Assembly (NCBI RefSeq): GCF_003402535.2
Contig: NZ_AP025170.1
Location: forward strand, 1-64,000
Direction: 5' to 3'
Length of the DNA stretch: 64,000 nucleotides
DNA from: Cupriavidus sp. P-10
GTDB taxonomy: Bacteria; Pseudomonadota; Gammaproteobacteria; Burkholderiales; Burkholderiaceae
Shown: positions 48,148 to 57,093 of the stretch, one piece after another
Layout: each line of letters starts with the position of its first letter
How positions within the stretch are numbered: position 1 is the stretch's first letter
Made by a program: the position numbers and the translations under genes
Notes under the pieces: model-generated
Told to the model about the DNA's origin: nothing
Seen by the model: only the letters and a program-made list of their open reading frames with translations
Databases searched by the model: none

Positions 48148-48876
48148 TTATTCCACTTCGCGGAACAGCCGCCCCCATCCTTTCAGCTCGCGTGTATCCA
48201 CGCCGCACAGCCGCAGCGATTTCCACACCACGGTAGAAATGGTGTCGTACAGCGGAATCCCCGTCTCGGCCTCAAGCTCTTCCGCCAGGTGCGCCGCACG
48301 CAGGTTGGTGCAGAACGTGGTGATCGCCTGCGGCCCATGCTGCGCGAGACCGCGCACCATCTCGCGGATGGTGTCCGCCTCGACTTCGGCAAAGCTGTAG
48401 TTCACGTGCAGGTCGAGGTGGCTTTCCGCCACGCAGTGAAAGCCGCTGCGTTCGTAGTTGGCGATGATGCGCTGCTGCACGTCGTCCAGGTACGGCGTGG
48501 CCAGGCCGAAGTTGCGCGCGCCGGTCTTTTCCAGGATCTCGTTGAGCGCCAGTACCGAAGTGGTGGCCGGGATGCCGGTCGCCTCGGTGATCTGCTTGCA
48601 CAGCGCTTCGTCCTTGTCGAAGCCGAGCCAGCCGGACGACGTGCCGTTCCAGGCGATGACGTCGACGCGCGCATCGGCCAGCAGGCTGGCGGCGGCCAGG
48701 ATCTTGTCGAGGTTGAACTGCCCCAGCGCCTGGTCGCGCAGCGAGATCTCGGTCACGGTGAAGCGCGAGAAATGCGCGCTGACGTTGGGCAGGCCGGCAA
48801 CCATCGCGCTGGTGATGGGCTCGAGCGCCGTGTTGGAAGACGGCGTGAGCATGCCGAGTCGGATTTGCTTGGTCAT
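48148..48876 (-). CDS. Asp/Glu racemase superfamily enzyme, maleate isomerase/AMDase-like
   Basis: 242 aa. LGMLTPSSNTALEP is the N-terminal motif of maleate isomerases and arylmalonate decarboxylases. The first catalytic position is Gly78 (VIAWNGTSSGW) where isomerases and racemases have Cys. The second, Cys near 193, is present (ITTFCTNLRAAHLAEELEAETGIPLYDTI). One Cys with Gly opposite is the arrangement of arylmalonate decarboxylase, so decarboxylation or a one-Cys isomerisation is likelier than two-base racemisation (inference). It lies 89 bases behind the MFS importer gene in the same orientation, in a cluster with FAH and M20 hydrolases. Confidence 0.82.
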   Translation of the reverse strand: MTKQIRLGMLTPSSNTALEPITSAMVAGLPNVSAHFSRFTVTEISLRDQALGQFNLDKILAAASLLADARVDVIAWNGTSSGWLGFDKDEALCKQITEATGIPATTSVLALNEILEKTGARNFGLATPYLDDVQQRIIANYERSGFHCVAESHLDLHVNYSFAEVEADTIREMVRGLAQHGPQAITTFCTNLRAAHLAEELEAETGIPLYDTISTVVWKSLRLCGVDTRELKGWGRLFREVE

Positions 48877-48965
48877 GTGGTGGTCTCAGGAGTCAATGCG
48901 GGGGACGGGACGTTGCCGGCCCCCTGCTCGTCTTGGAATTCGGTGATCGCGGCGATCCGCGAGGA

Positions 48966-50264
48966 TCAGACCGGAATCTTGGTCTCGTAGTCGATGGCTG
49001 TCGAGGCCAGCAGCAGCCCCACGCCCGCCGCCGCGAAGAACATCAGCGCCAGGAAGTACGAGCCGGTGAACTGCACGATCATGCCGACGATGATGGGCAC
49101 GGTGATGCCGCCGATATTGCCGCCCAGGTTCATCACGCCGCCCAGGAAGCCGACCTTGTTGCGCGTGCCGAGCATCGACGGCACGCACCAGAACAGGCCG
49201 CACCAGCGCAGGAAGAACAGCGTGGACGACAGCAGCACCACCACGATGATCGGATCGCTGACATAGGCCACCGAGAAGATCGAGGCCGTGGCCACCACCG
49301 CGGCGATGCCGAACAGCGTGCGCATCACCACATTGGGACGGCCGCCCGCCTCTTTCCACTTGTCGGCGATCCAGCCGCCGATCAGTTCGCCGATAAAGCC
49401 GCTGAAGAAGATGATGAAGCTGGCGCCGCCCATCTGCTTGATGTCGAAGCCATGCACCTTGTTCAGGTAGTTGGGCATCCAGGTCAGCAGGCCGTAGAAC
49501 ACGGTGTTGAAGCACATCCAGCCAGCGGCCATGCACCACACCGAGCGGTACTTGAAGAAGTCCATGGAGCGGCCCGACAGGTTGGCCGGCTCGGCGCGGT
49601 GTTCGTTGGCTTGCGCTTCTTCGATATAGCGCGCTTCCAGCTCGTTCACGCCGCGGTGCTCGCGCGGGGAATTGCGCACGTAGTACCAGGCCAGCACGCC
49701 GGCCAGCACGGTGCCCACGCCGGCCACGATAAAGGCCAGCCGCCACGAGCCCAGCGAGGCGATCAGCCACGTGATGATGATCGCGCCGAGCGCCGCGCCC
49801 AGCGGTGCGCCGCCATCAAGCAGCGTGGCGCCGCGGCCGCGTTCGTTCTGCGTCATCCAGATCGCGTTGAGCTTGCCGCCGGCCGGGTAGATCGGCGCTT
49901 CGGCGGCGCCCAGGCCAAGCCGGGTCAGCATCAGCGAGGTGGCATTGGTGGTGAACGCCGCGATGGTCTGGGCGAGCCCCCAGAACACGGTGGCGCAGGC
50001 GATCACGATGCGCGGCTTGTACTTGTCGGCCAGCATGCCGCCCGGCACCTGCATCAGGGCGTAGGTCCAGAAGAACGAACTGAGGATCAGGCCCTGCATG
50101 GTGGGACTGAGGTCGAACTCCTTTGCGATCAGTGGCATGGCCACCGAGAGCGAGGCGCGATCGATGTAGTTGATCGCGATGAGGAACAGCATCATCAGAA
50201 AAATCTTCCAGCGCACGGAGGTCTTGGCCTCCGTTAACACCGTCGCCTGGCTTGTCGTTTGCAT
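48966..50264 (-). CDS. MFS transporter, anion:cation symporter family
   Basis: 432 aa with 12 predicted helices. WKIFLMMLFLIAINYIDRASLSVAMPLIAKEFDLSP and LMQVPGGMLADKYKPR, with RLGLGAAEAPIYPAGGKLNAIWMTQNERGRGATLLDGGAPLGAALG, are typical of the ACS family (galactonate, glucarate, phthalate and other organic-acid importers). The substrate is unknown, but the neighbours (racemase-fold enzyme, FAH hydrolase, amidohydrolase) point to a small organic acid or amide. It is divergent from the GntR regulator gene. Confidence 0.9.
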   Translation of the reverse strand: MQTTSQATVLTEAKTSVRWKIFLMMLFLIAINYIDRASLSVAMPLIAKEFDLSPTMQGLILSSFFWTYALMQVPGGMLADKYKPRIVIACATVFWGLAQTIAAFTTNATSLMLTRLGLGAAEAPIYPAGGKLNAIWMTQNERGRGATLLDGGAPLGAALGAIIITWLIASLGSWRLAFIVAGVGTVLAGVLAWYYVRNSPREHRGVNELEARYIEEAQANEHRAEPANLSGRSMDFFKYRSVWCMAAGWMCFNTVFYGLLTWMPNYLNKVHGFDIKQMGGASFIIFFSGFIGELIGGWIADKWKEAGGRPNVVMRTLFGIAAVVATASIFSVAYVSDPIIVVVLLSSTLFFLRWCGLFWCVPSMLGTRNKVGFLGGVMNLGGNIGGITVPIIVGMIVQFTGSYFLALMFFAAAGVGLLLASTAIDYETKIPV

Positions 50265-50348
50265 GGCGGCGTCTCCTTGTCTTGGTCCTTTGGATGGGCA
50301 GTTCTAATTGGGTGTCGCGCAACAGGGCCGAGTATAGGATACGTAATC

Positions 50349-50358
50349 TGTAATTACA
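50349..50358. promoter_or_regulatory. TGTAATTACA palindrome, candidate GntR operator
   Basis: A perfect 10-bp palindrome in the region between the divergent MFS and GntR genes. FCD-type GntR regulators bind short symmetric sites in such positions. Confidence 0.45.
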
Positions 50359-50444
50359 ACGCGTGTAAGTCATTGATTTTACGATGTTGCGAATTCACAT
50401 TTTTGGGATGTGATAGCCTTGCTGTGGTGCATTTCCCCATTCTG

Positions 50445-51173
50445 GTGACGTCTTTGACACAAACGCTTCCCAAAACCACGCGCCTGCGCACGCTCGGCAT
50501 GTCGGCCGAGATCGCCGTCCGGCTGCGCACCATGATCGAAGAGGGCGAGTTGCCGCCGGGCGCGCGCATCGATGAACGCGCCTTCTGCGAAGCCTTCGAC
50601 GTCTCCAAGACGCCACTGCGCGAGGCGCTCAAGGTGCTGGTGTCCGAGGGACTGGTGCTGCACCGGCAATACATCGGCTACCGCGTGGCGTCGCTCGACC
50701 TGGAGGAGTTGCGCGCCACCTTCGAGACCCTGCACGGGCTCGAGGCGCTGGCCGGCGAACTGGCCGCGCGGCGGCTGGGCGACGCCGCGATGGCGAAGCT
50801 GGAGCGGCGCCACCAGGCCATGATCGACGCGCATGCCGCGGGGCGGCGTACCGACTATTTCCGCATTAACCAGGAAATCCACCAGTTCATCATCGACGGC
50901 GCCGCCAACCCGGTGCTGGCTGGCGTCTACGCCATGCTGATGAGCAAGGTCCACCGCGCGCGCGGCGCCGCCAATGCCGACACGCTGCGCTGGCAAGAGT
51001 CGCATGAGGAACACGAGGCCATCATGGCCGCGCTGCGCGAGCCCGGCCGCCCGCGCCTGGCGCAGGTGCTGCGCCAGCATTCCGAGAACACCGCGAAAGA
51101 GGTGCTGGCCGTGGTGGCGCGCTCGCTGGCCGAGGCCGGCGCACGCGACCCTGGCCTGAAGCAGTCCGCATGA
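50445..51173 (+). CDS. GntR family (FadR/FCD) transcriptional regulator
   Basis: 242 aa from a GTG at 50445; other in-frame starts are GTG 50424/50427 and ATG 50499, and the choice is uncertain. The winged helix is MSAEIAVRLRTMIEEGELPPGARIDERAFCEAFDVSKTPLREALKVLVSEGLV. The FCD ligand domain follows, with YFRINQEIHQFIIDGAANPVL carrying the metal-binding Asp/His pattern. It probably represses the divergent importer gene and the FAH/M20 genes downstream until a small carboxylate binds. Confidence 0.88.
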   Translation: MTSLTQTLPKTTRLRTLGMSAEIAVRLRTMIEEGELPPGARIDERAFCEAFDVSKTPLREALKVLVSEGLVLHRQYIGYRVASLDLEELRATFETLHGLEALAGELAARRLGDAAMAKLERRHQAMIDAHAAGRRTDYFRINQEIHQFIIDGAANPVLAGVYAMLMSKVHRARGAANADTLRWQESHEEHEAIMAALREPGRPRLAQVLRQHSENTAKEVLAVVARSLAEAGARDPGLKQSA

Positions 51174-51216
51174 GTCATCCCTGACTCAAACGCAATCCCT
51201 GACGAAGACAACGACG

Positions 51217-52077
51217 ATGAAACTGGTTCGAGTAGGCAATCCCGGCGCGGAGCGCCCGGGCGTGATCGATGCAGAGGGCCGCGTGCGCGACCTGAGCGGC
51301 GTGGTGGGCGAGATCGGCCCGGGCGAACTGGCGCCTGCGGCGCTGGCGCGGCTGGCGCAGGTGGACGTGGCGGCGCTGCCCGTGGTCGAGGGCGCGCGCG
51401 ATGGTGTGCGTTTCGGTGTGCCCTGGACGGGTATCGGCAAGATCGTGGCGATTGGCCTGAACTATGCCGATCACGCCGCCGAGGCCGGCATGCCGCTGCC
51501 GGCCGAGCCGATCGTGTTCCTGAAGGCCAACAGCTCGCTGAACGGCCCGGACGACGCCGTGATGCTGCCGTTCGGCTCCGAGAAGTCCGACTGGGAGGTC
51601 GAGCTCGGCGTGGTGATCGGCACCACCGCGCGCAATGTCTCGCGCGAAGAGGCGCTGAACCACGTGGCCGGCTACTGCGTGGTCAACGACGTGTCCGAGC
51701 GCGAGTTCCAGATCGAGCGCGGCGGCACCTGGGACAAGGGCAAGGGCTGCGACACCTTCTGCCCGGTCGGCCCGTGGCTGGTGACGCGCGATGAAGTGGC
51801 CGACCCGCAGGCGCTGGGCCTGTGGCTGGAGGTCAATGGCGAGCGCGTGCAGCGGGGCAGCACCGCGACCATGGTCTTCGACGTGGCCACCGTGGTCAGC
51901 TATGTCAGCCGCTTCATGACACTGCTGCCGGGCGACCTGATCGCGACCGGCACGCCGCCGGGCGTGGGCATGGGCTTCAAGCCGCCGCGCTTCCTGAAGG
52001 CGGGCGACACCATGCGCCTGGGTGTCGACGGGCTTGGCGTGCAGAGCCAGCGCGTGGTGGCCTACGGCGAGCGCTGA
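51217..52077 (+). CDS. Fumarylacetoacetate hydrolase family protein
   Basis: 286 aa. KIVAIGLNYADHAAEAG is the FAH entry motif. WEVELGVVIGTTARNVSREEALNHVAGYCVVNDVSERE holds the metal-binding Glu residues. DLIATGTPPGVGMGFKPPRFLKAGDTMRLGVDGLG closes the fold. Close relatives hydrolyse acylpyruvates or 2,4-diketo-3-deoxy sugars acids, so it probably cleaves a 2,4-dioxo-acid intermediate. It starts 43 bases after the GntR gene and is likely in its operon. Confidence 0.9.
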   Translation: MKLVRVGNPGAERPGVIDAEGRVRDLSGVVGEIGPGELAPAALARLAQVDVAALPVVEGARDGVRFGVPWTGIGKIVAIGLNYADHAAEAGMPLPAEPIVFLKANSSLNGPDDAVMLPFGSEKSDWEVELGVVIGTTARNVSREEALNHVAGYCVVNDVSEREFQIERGGTWDKGKGCDTFCPVGPWLVTRDEVADPQALGLWLEVNGERVQRGSTATMVFDVATVVSYVSRFMTLLPGDLIATGTPPGVGMGFKPPRFLKAGDTMRLGVDGLGVQSQRVVAYGER

Positions 52078-52366
52078 ACACACTGGCGCAAGCCGGGCAG
52101 GGCGCGGCGTCACCCGGCAAGGTGACGCCGCCGCGCGTCGGGCAAAGCTGCAAAGCCGGTAAAAAGCGCCCGTTTCAATGGTTCCCCATCGAAACGCTTT
52201 CATACAAAGCGTTGGGTTTCCATACAAAGCGTGCCGTGCGCGCAACGGTTCCGGTGGCGAAAACGCCCGGATCGCATCGATTTACGCGAAATCGCACACT
52301 TGGCATTTCGCTTGCGTTTTCTGCGTGAAATACTGGTTATACAGGTTTCGCCAGAGAGCAAACGCC
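52078..52366. promoter_or_regulatory. Intergenic region with phased direct repeats
   Basis: CATACAAAGCGT occurs at 52201-52212 and again at 52221-52232, exactly 20 bases apart, or about two helical turns. The first copy is also half of an inverted repeat: AACGCTTT (52193-52200) and AAAGCGTT (52206-52213). This is a probable regulator binding site in front of the M20 hydrolase gene. TTATAC near 52337 may belong to the promoter. Confidence 0.55.
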
Positions 52367-53590
52367 ATGTCAGAGCACGCCCCCGAGATCGAGTCCTACC
52401 TCGGTACCACACTCAAGCGCCGCTACTGCGGGCTGGCCGACACCCTGGACAGCCGCGCTGAACTTGAAGCGATCCGGCGCAACATCCACCAGAATCCCGA
52501 GCTTGCCTTTGACGAGGTCCGCACCTCCGGCCTTATCGCCAGCCTTCTGGAAGCGTGGGGCTTCACGGTCACGCGTGGCGTGGGCGGGACCGGCGTGGTC
52601 GGGACGCTGAAGTGCGGCGAGGGCGCGCGCAGCATCGGCATCCGCGCCGACATGGACGCACTGCCGATCCACGAGCGCACGGCGCTGCCTTACGCGAGCG
52701 TCAATGAAGGTCGCATGCATGCCTGCGGCCACGACGGCCACACTGCGATCCTGCTCGGCGCTGCGCGGCAGCTGGCGCGTACGCGGAATTTCGACGGGAC
52801 CGTGCACCTGATCTTCCAGCCGGCGGAGGAAATCGGCGCGGGCGGCGGCGCGGAGCGCATGCTGGCCGACGGGCTGTTTGAACGCTTCCCGTGCGACGCG
52901 ATTTTCGGCCTGCACAACCATCCAGGCGTGGAGCAGGGCAACTTCCTGTTCCGCTCGGGCCCGTTCATGGCGGCGTGCGACACCGTCACCATCACCATCC
53001 GCGGCAAGGGCGGCCACGCGGCGCGCCCGCACCAGTCGGTCGATCCGATCCTGGCCGCCGGCAGCCTGGTGATGGCGCTGCAGTCCGTGGTATCGCGCTT
53101 CGTGGACCCGAACGAGGCCGCGGTGGTGAGCATCGGCACGCTCCACGCCGGCCACGCACCCAATGTGATCCCGGACAGCGCGCGCATGGAGATCAGCGTG
53201 CGTTCGTTCAGCCCGGACGTGCGCGCTTCGCTGGAGAACCGCATCCGCCAGCTTGCAATTTCGCAAGCCGAGGGCTATGGCGCGGTGGCGGAGGTCGACT
53301 ACGTGCGCGGTTATCCGGTACTGGTGAACAGCGAACGCGAAACCGACTTCGCGCGCCAGGTGGCCGAGGAACTGGTCGGCGTCGACAAGGTGGTGTCGCA
53401 GGCCGCGCGCATCACGGGCAGCGAGGACTTTGCGTATTACCTGCAGCAGCGTCCGGGCTGCTTCGTGCGGCTGGGCAATGGTGCCAACCAGCCGCTGCTG
53501 CATAACGCGGGCTACGACTTCAACGACGAGAACCTGACGGTGGGGGCGGCGTACTGGACCAGGCTGGTGGAGCGCTACCTGGGGCGTTGA
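52367..53590 (+). CDS. M20 family amidohydrolase (hippurate hydrolase-like)
   Basis: 407 aa from the ATG at 52367; the longer open frame to 52178 covers the repeat region. The metal ligands are in MHACGHDGHTAILLGAARQL, then FQPAEEIGAGGGAERMLADGLFE with the catalytic Glu pair, FGLHNHPG, and a C-terminal ARITGSEDFAYYLQQRPGCFVRLGNG. The dimerisation domain (ITIRGKGGHAARPHQSVDPILAA) is intact. Relatives deacylate N-acyl amino acids. With the local importer and FAH hydrolase it suggests use of an N-acylated or amide substrate. Confidence 0.92.
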   Translation: MSEHAPEIESYLGTTLKRRYCGLADTLDSRAELEAIRRNIHQNPELAFDEVRTSGLIASLLEAWGFTVTRGVGGTGVVGTLKCGEGARSIGIRADMDALPIHERTALPYASVNEGRMHACGHDGHTAILLGAARQLARTRNFDGTVHLIFQPAEEIGAGGGAERMLADGLFERFPCDAIFGLHNHPGVEQGNFLFRSGPFMAACDTVTITIRGKGGHAARPHQSVDPILAAGSLVMALQSVVSRFVDPNEAAVVSIGTLHAGHAPNVIPDSARMEISVRSFSPDVRASLENRIRQLAISQAEGYGAVAEVDYVRGYPVLVNSERETDFARQVAEELVGVDKVVSQAARITGSEDFAYYLQQRPGCFVRLGNGANQPLLHNAGYDFNDENLTVGAAYWTRLVERYLGR

Positions 53591-53633
53591 GCGGGGAAAA
53601 CGCCAGTGGTTTTCTCCCTTCTCCAACAAACGC

Positions 53634-54509
53634 CTACCGAAAAAACGCGCTCGGCGGCACGCCGAACTGCCGCCTGAACATCGTTGCGAACGCGCTTGGG
53701 CTGTCGTAGCCCAGGTCCAGCGCCACGTCGACCACCTTGCTGCCCGCGGCCAGCTTTTCCAGCGCCGCCAGCAGCCGCGCCTGCTGGCGCCATTGCCCGA
53801 AGGTCATGCCGGTCTCGCGCGCAAAGCGGCGCTGGATGGTCTTGGGATCCACGCCCAGCTGTTCGCCCCAGTCCGCCAGGGTCAGGGCGGTGTCGGGCGC
53901 TTCCACGATCGCGTCGCAGATCTGCCGCAGGCCCGCGTCCGACGGGCGCGGCAGGTGCAGCGGCAGCGATGGCACCAGCAGGACTTCATCGAGCAGCAGC
54001 CGCATCAGGCGCGCATCGCGCGTATCCGGATCATAGGGCAGGGGGATGTCGATCGCGGCCAGGATCAGCTCGCGCAGCAGCGGCGAGATGCCGAGCACGG
54101 TGCAGCGCTGCGGCAAGCCGGGCGCGGCATCCGGGCGGATATAAGCGGTGCGCATCTGCACGTGGCCGACCATGCGGATCCAGTGCATGGTGCCGCCGGG
54201 CATCCACATGCCGCGCGTGGGTGGCACGATCCACTGGCCTTCCTCGGTGGCCACCACCATGACGCCGTGCACCGCGTGGATCAGTTGCGCATGGGGGTGC
54301 TGGTGCCGCTTGGTCACTTCGCCAGGCAGGTAGTCGGCGGCCATCGCGGCGACCGGCATCGGGCTGCGATCGTAGCGGACGTAGCGCGGGGGATCGCTGT
54401 AGGTGTCGCCCGGCGTGGCGACGGGGGGTACCGGCAGGTCGCGGACACGCCGCCGGGCGGTGGGACCGGGCGGGGCGGTGTCGCCGGGAGCACGGGGGGC
54501 GCGCGGCAT
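53634..54509 (-). CDS. AraC family transcriptional regulator
   Basis: 291 aa. The N-terminal cupin-type sensing domain (HPHAQLIHAVHGVMVVATEEGQWIVPPTRGMWMPGGTMHWIRMVG) is followed by two helix-turn-helix motifs: TLADWGEQLGVDPKTIQRRFARETGMTFGQWRQQARLLAALEKL and KVVDVALDLGYDSPSAFATMFRRQFGVPPSAFFR. It is divergent from the Fsr-like efflux gene, 129 bases away, and probably activates it. The first 40 residues are Pro/Arg-rich and may be an over-extended start. Confidence 0.9.
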   Translation of the reverse strand: MPRAPRAPGDTAPPGPTARRRVRDLPVPPVATPGDTYSDPPRYVRYDRSPMPVAAMAADYLPGEVTKRHQHPHAQLIHAVHGVMVVATEEGQWIVPPTRGMWMPGGTMHWIRMVGHVQMRTAYIRPDAAPGLPQRCTVLGISPLLRELILAAIDIPLPYDPDTRDARLMRLLLDEVLLVPSLPLHLPRPSDAGLRQICDAIVEAPDTALTLADWGEQLGVDPKTIQRRFARETGMTFGQWRQQARLLAALEKLAAGSKVVDVALDLGYDSPSAFATMFRRQFGVPPSAFFR

Positions 54510-54638
54510 GTCCTTTTCTCCAAGGTTGCGGACTTATTCTCGCAGGACAGGCGCCTGCGCGCCAGCTAGCATCCATGCTCACAGTCCTGACTGGCCAGCG
54601 CCCCCCGCTGGCCGCTTTCCGTTTGTCGAGAGCCGCCA

Positions 54639-55895
54639 ATGAGCACAACCATCGACTCCGCGCCGACCGGCGCTGCAGCTTCCAGCACCACCATTGCCAC
54701 CACTGCCACCACGCCCGCGCAGGCCGAACGCACCGGCTTCCGCGTGCTGTCGGCAATCAGCTTCGCCCACTTCCTCAACGACATGATCCAGTCGTTGATC
54801 CTGGCGATCTACCCGATGCTCAAGGGCGGCTTCAACCTGAGCTTCACGCAGATCGGGCTGCTGACCATGACCTACCAGGTCACCGCATCGCTGCTGCAGC
54901 CGGTAGTGGGGCTATACACCGACAAGCATCCCAAGCCGCATTCGCTGGCGATCGCCATGGCCTTCACGCTGGCGGGCCTGCTGCTGCTGTCGGTGGCGCC
55001 GACCTACGGCGTGCTGCTGGTAGCGGCGGCGCTGGTGGGCACCGGCTCGTCGATCTTCCACCCCGAATCGTCGCGCGTGGCGCGCATGGCGTCGGGCGGC
55101 AAGCATGGGCTGGCGCAGTCGATCTTCCAGGTCGGCGGCAACGGCGGCAGCGCCATGGGCCCGCTGCTGGCCGCGCTGATCGTGCACCAGCAGGCCAGCC
55201 TCGCCTGGTTCTCGCTGGCGGCGCTGGTGGGCATCGTGGTGCTGTGGCGCATCGGCGGCTGGTACTCGCGCCAGCTGGCGCAGGGCGCGCGCAAGCGCAA
55301 GGCTGCAGGCGCCGCGGCCAGCCCGGTGCCGACGCGCGTGGTGATGCGGGCGATGGTGGTGCTGATGGTGCTGGTGTTCTCCAAGTACTTCTACATGGCC
55401 AGCCTGACTTCGTACTACACGTTCTACCTGATGGAGCGCTTCGGGCTGGAGCGCCAGAACGCGCAGCTGCACCTGTTCCTGTTCCTGTTCGCGGTGGCGG
55501 CGGGCACTATCCTGGGCGGGCCGATCGGCGACCGCATCGGCCGCAAGCGCGTGATCTGGGCGTCGATCCTGGGCGTGGCGCCGTTCACGCTGCTGCTGCC
55601 GCACGTGGGCCTGTTCTGGACCACGGTGCTGACCTTCATCATCGGCTTTATCCTGGCGTCGGCGTTTTCGGCGATCCTGGTGTTCGCGCAGGAACTGATC
55701 CCCGGCAAGGTCGGCATGGTGTCGGGGCTGTTCTTCGGCTTTGCCTTCGGCATGGGCGGCATCGGCGCCGCGGTGCTGGGCGGGATGGCGGATACGCATG
55801 GCATCCGCGCGGTGTATGAGTACTGTGCCTACCTGCCGCTGCTGGGGCTGCTGACGGTGTTCCTGCCGGACCTGCGCGAGCGCGCGCACGGCTGA
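54639..55895 (+). CDS. Fosmidomycin-resistance (Fsr)-like MFS efflux transporter
   Basis: 418 aa with 12 helices after a Thr/Ala-rich N-terminus. SAISFAHFLNDMIQSLILAIYPMLKGGFNLSFTQIGLLTMTYQVTASLLQP and GTGSSIFHPESSRVARMASGGKHGLAQSIFQVGGNGGSAMGPLLAALIV are characteristic of the Fsr subfamily. E. coli Fsr exports fosmidomycin and related compounds. It lies opposite the AraC regulator. Confidence 0.9.
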   Translation: MSTTIDSAPTGAAASSTTIATTATTPAQAERTGFRVLSAISFAHFLNDMIQSLILAIYPMLKGGFNLSFTQIGLLTMTYQVTASLLQPVVGLYTDKHPKPHSLAIAMAFTLAGLLLLSVAPTYGVLLVAAALVGTGSSIFHPESSRVARMASGGKHGLAQSIFQVGGNGGSAMGPLLAALIVHQQASLAWFSLAALVGIVVLWRIGGWYSRQLAQGARKRKAAGAAASPVPTRVVMRAMVVLMVLVFSKYFYMASLTSYYTFYLMERFGLERQNAQLHLFLFLFAVAAGTILGGPIGDRIGRKRVIWASILGVAPFTLLLPHVGLFWTTVLTFIIGFILASAFSAILVFAQELIPGKVGMVSGLFFGFAFGMGGIGAAVLGGMADTHGIRAVYEYCAYLPLLGLLTVFLPDLRERAHG

Positions 55896-55932
55896 CGCGG
55901 CTGGATTGCCGAGGCGCCGGGCCAACAGGGCT

Positions 55933-56070
55933 CAGGCGTCGTTTGTCTCCCCGCCGCCGCCAGGCGGCGGTTCGAACTGGTGCAGCCAGCGCCGCAGCAG
56001 CGTGGCCAGCTGGGCCCGTTCCGCGGCGCTGAGCGCCTCCACCAGGCGGTGTTCGTTTTCGACGTGCGGC
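55933..56070 (-). pseudogene. MarR-type regulator, C-terminal remnant
   Basis: The minus strand encodes HVENEHRLVEALSAAERAQLATLLRRWLHQFEPPPGGGGETNDA followed by a stop, the usual end of a MarR repressor. The DNA-binding winged helix and the start are gone: upstream the sequence runs directly into an EamA-transporter remnant on the other strand. The two were probably a divergent regulator/transporter pair before a deletion. Confidence 0.75.
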
Positions 56071-56077
56071 TGGCGCT

Positions 56078-56560
56078 AATGTCGCCGCTTCTGCCGCCGC
56101 CTTTGCTGGCCCGGCTTCTCCGGCCCCGGCGTCCTCCACGCCCGGCAGGCTGCCGCTGCGGGACATCCTGCTCACCGGCCTGGCTCCCGCGATCTGGGAC
56201 AGTACTTACCTCGTCACCAGCCAACGGGGCCTGGCTGGGCGCGCGCCCGCGGACCGCGGCGTGGCTGGCAGGCCTGGGCGGGCTGCTGGGGGTGGCGTTG
56301 CTGTTGCTGGGGCAACGCTGGCCAACTGGCTTGGCTATGGCTGGCTGAGCATCGTCGGCGCCGGCGTGACCTATGCGCTGTGGTTCCGCGGGGTGGCGCG
56401 CATGCCGTCGTCGGCGGTGTCGGCGTTGGGGCTGCTGAGCCCGGTCAGCGCCACTGCGCTCGGTTTCCTGGTGCTGGGGCAGGCGCTGACCGCGGTGCAG
56501 GCGGTCGGGGCGCTGCTGGTGCTGGCCAGCGTCTGGCTGGGGCAGCGCGCGCCAAACTGA
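56078..56560 (+). pseudogene. EamA/DMT-family transporter, decayed
   Basis: RDILLTGLAPAIWDSTYLVTSQ is the first helix of a YedA/EamA-type transporter. WLGARPRTAAWLAGLGGLLGVALLLLGQRW (end of the first repeat) appears in another frame. TLANWLGYGWLSIVGAGVTYALWFRGVARMPSSAVSALGLLSPVSATALGFLVLGQALTAVQAVGALLVLASVWLGQ (the last helices) is back in the first frame. Helices 2-4 and more are missing, two frame changes occur, and no start codon precedes the first segment. Not functional. Confidence 0.8.
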
Positions 56561-56618
56561 GTGCATGGGCACTGCCGCGGCGGCCGTGAACTGCTGCGGG
56601 CGGGCATTTTGCGGCATC

Positions 56619-56933
56619 ATGGCGGGCATGAAGTCCGCCGTGCCCACGATGCCCCCGCTTTCTCCGGTCACCTCCCAGCCTGTCGCGCCGCCGGCCAACC
56701 CCAAGCCGGCCTGCGAGCGCTGCCTGGAACTGGCCGCCGACCCGCGCCGACGCGAGCCGCCGGCTTGCCTGGCGCTGCGCAATACGGCGCCGCTGGTCAG
56801 CAAGAGCGAGGTGGGCGTGCCTTTCAGCATGCTGACCTTTGCCTGTCGCGACTGCGGCACGGTCTGGCGCCTGTATGACCGTGCCAACGAACTCTTTGTC
56901 TCCTGGGTGCCGGAGCGCCCGCTGGTGCGTTGA
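56619..56933 (+). CDS. Small Cys-rich protein, possible zinc ribbon
   Basis: 104 aa from the ATG at 56619 (MAGMKSAV); ATG 56628 is also possible. After a Pro-rich N-terminus come PKPACERCLELAADPRRREPPACLALRNTAPLVSKSEVGVPFSMLTFACRDCGTVWRLYDRANELFVSWVPE. The pair CERC plus CRDC could bind zinc. The pattern is that of a conserved hypothetical protein, with no function I can name. It stands alone behind the EamA remnant. Confidence 0.55.
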   Translation: MAGMKSAVPTMPPLSPVTSQPVAPPANPKPACERCLELAADPRRREPPACLALRNTAPLVSKSEVGVPFSMLTFACRDCGTVWRLYDRANELFVSWVPERPLVR

Positions 56934-57093
56934 GGGGGGCGCGGAGTTGTTCGTGGAGTTGAGCGTGGAGCTGGGCGCCCAACACCGTTGAGCGCGCAAC
57001 CGATCGGCTAAGATAGCGGCTGTCGCGCGCTGGCCGGCAGGCCGCTCGCCCTGCGAGGCGCGCCCCAGACACTCTCCCCGTATTCCCGACACT

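Noticed and set aside
56261..56560. Intact small EamA protein
   Set aside because: It keeps only the last helices of a transporter, with upstream fragments of the same gene in other frames; better explained as a pseudogene.
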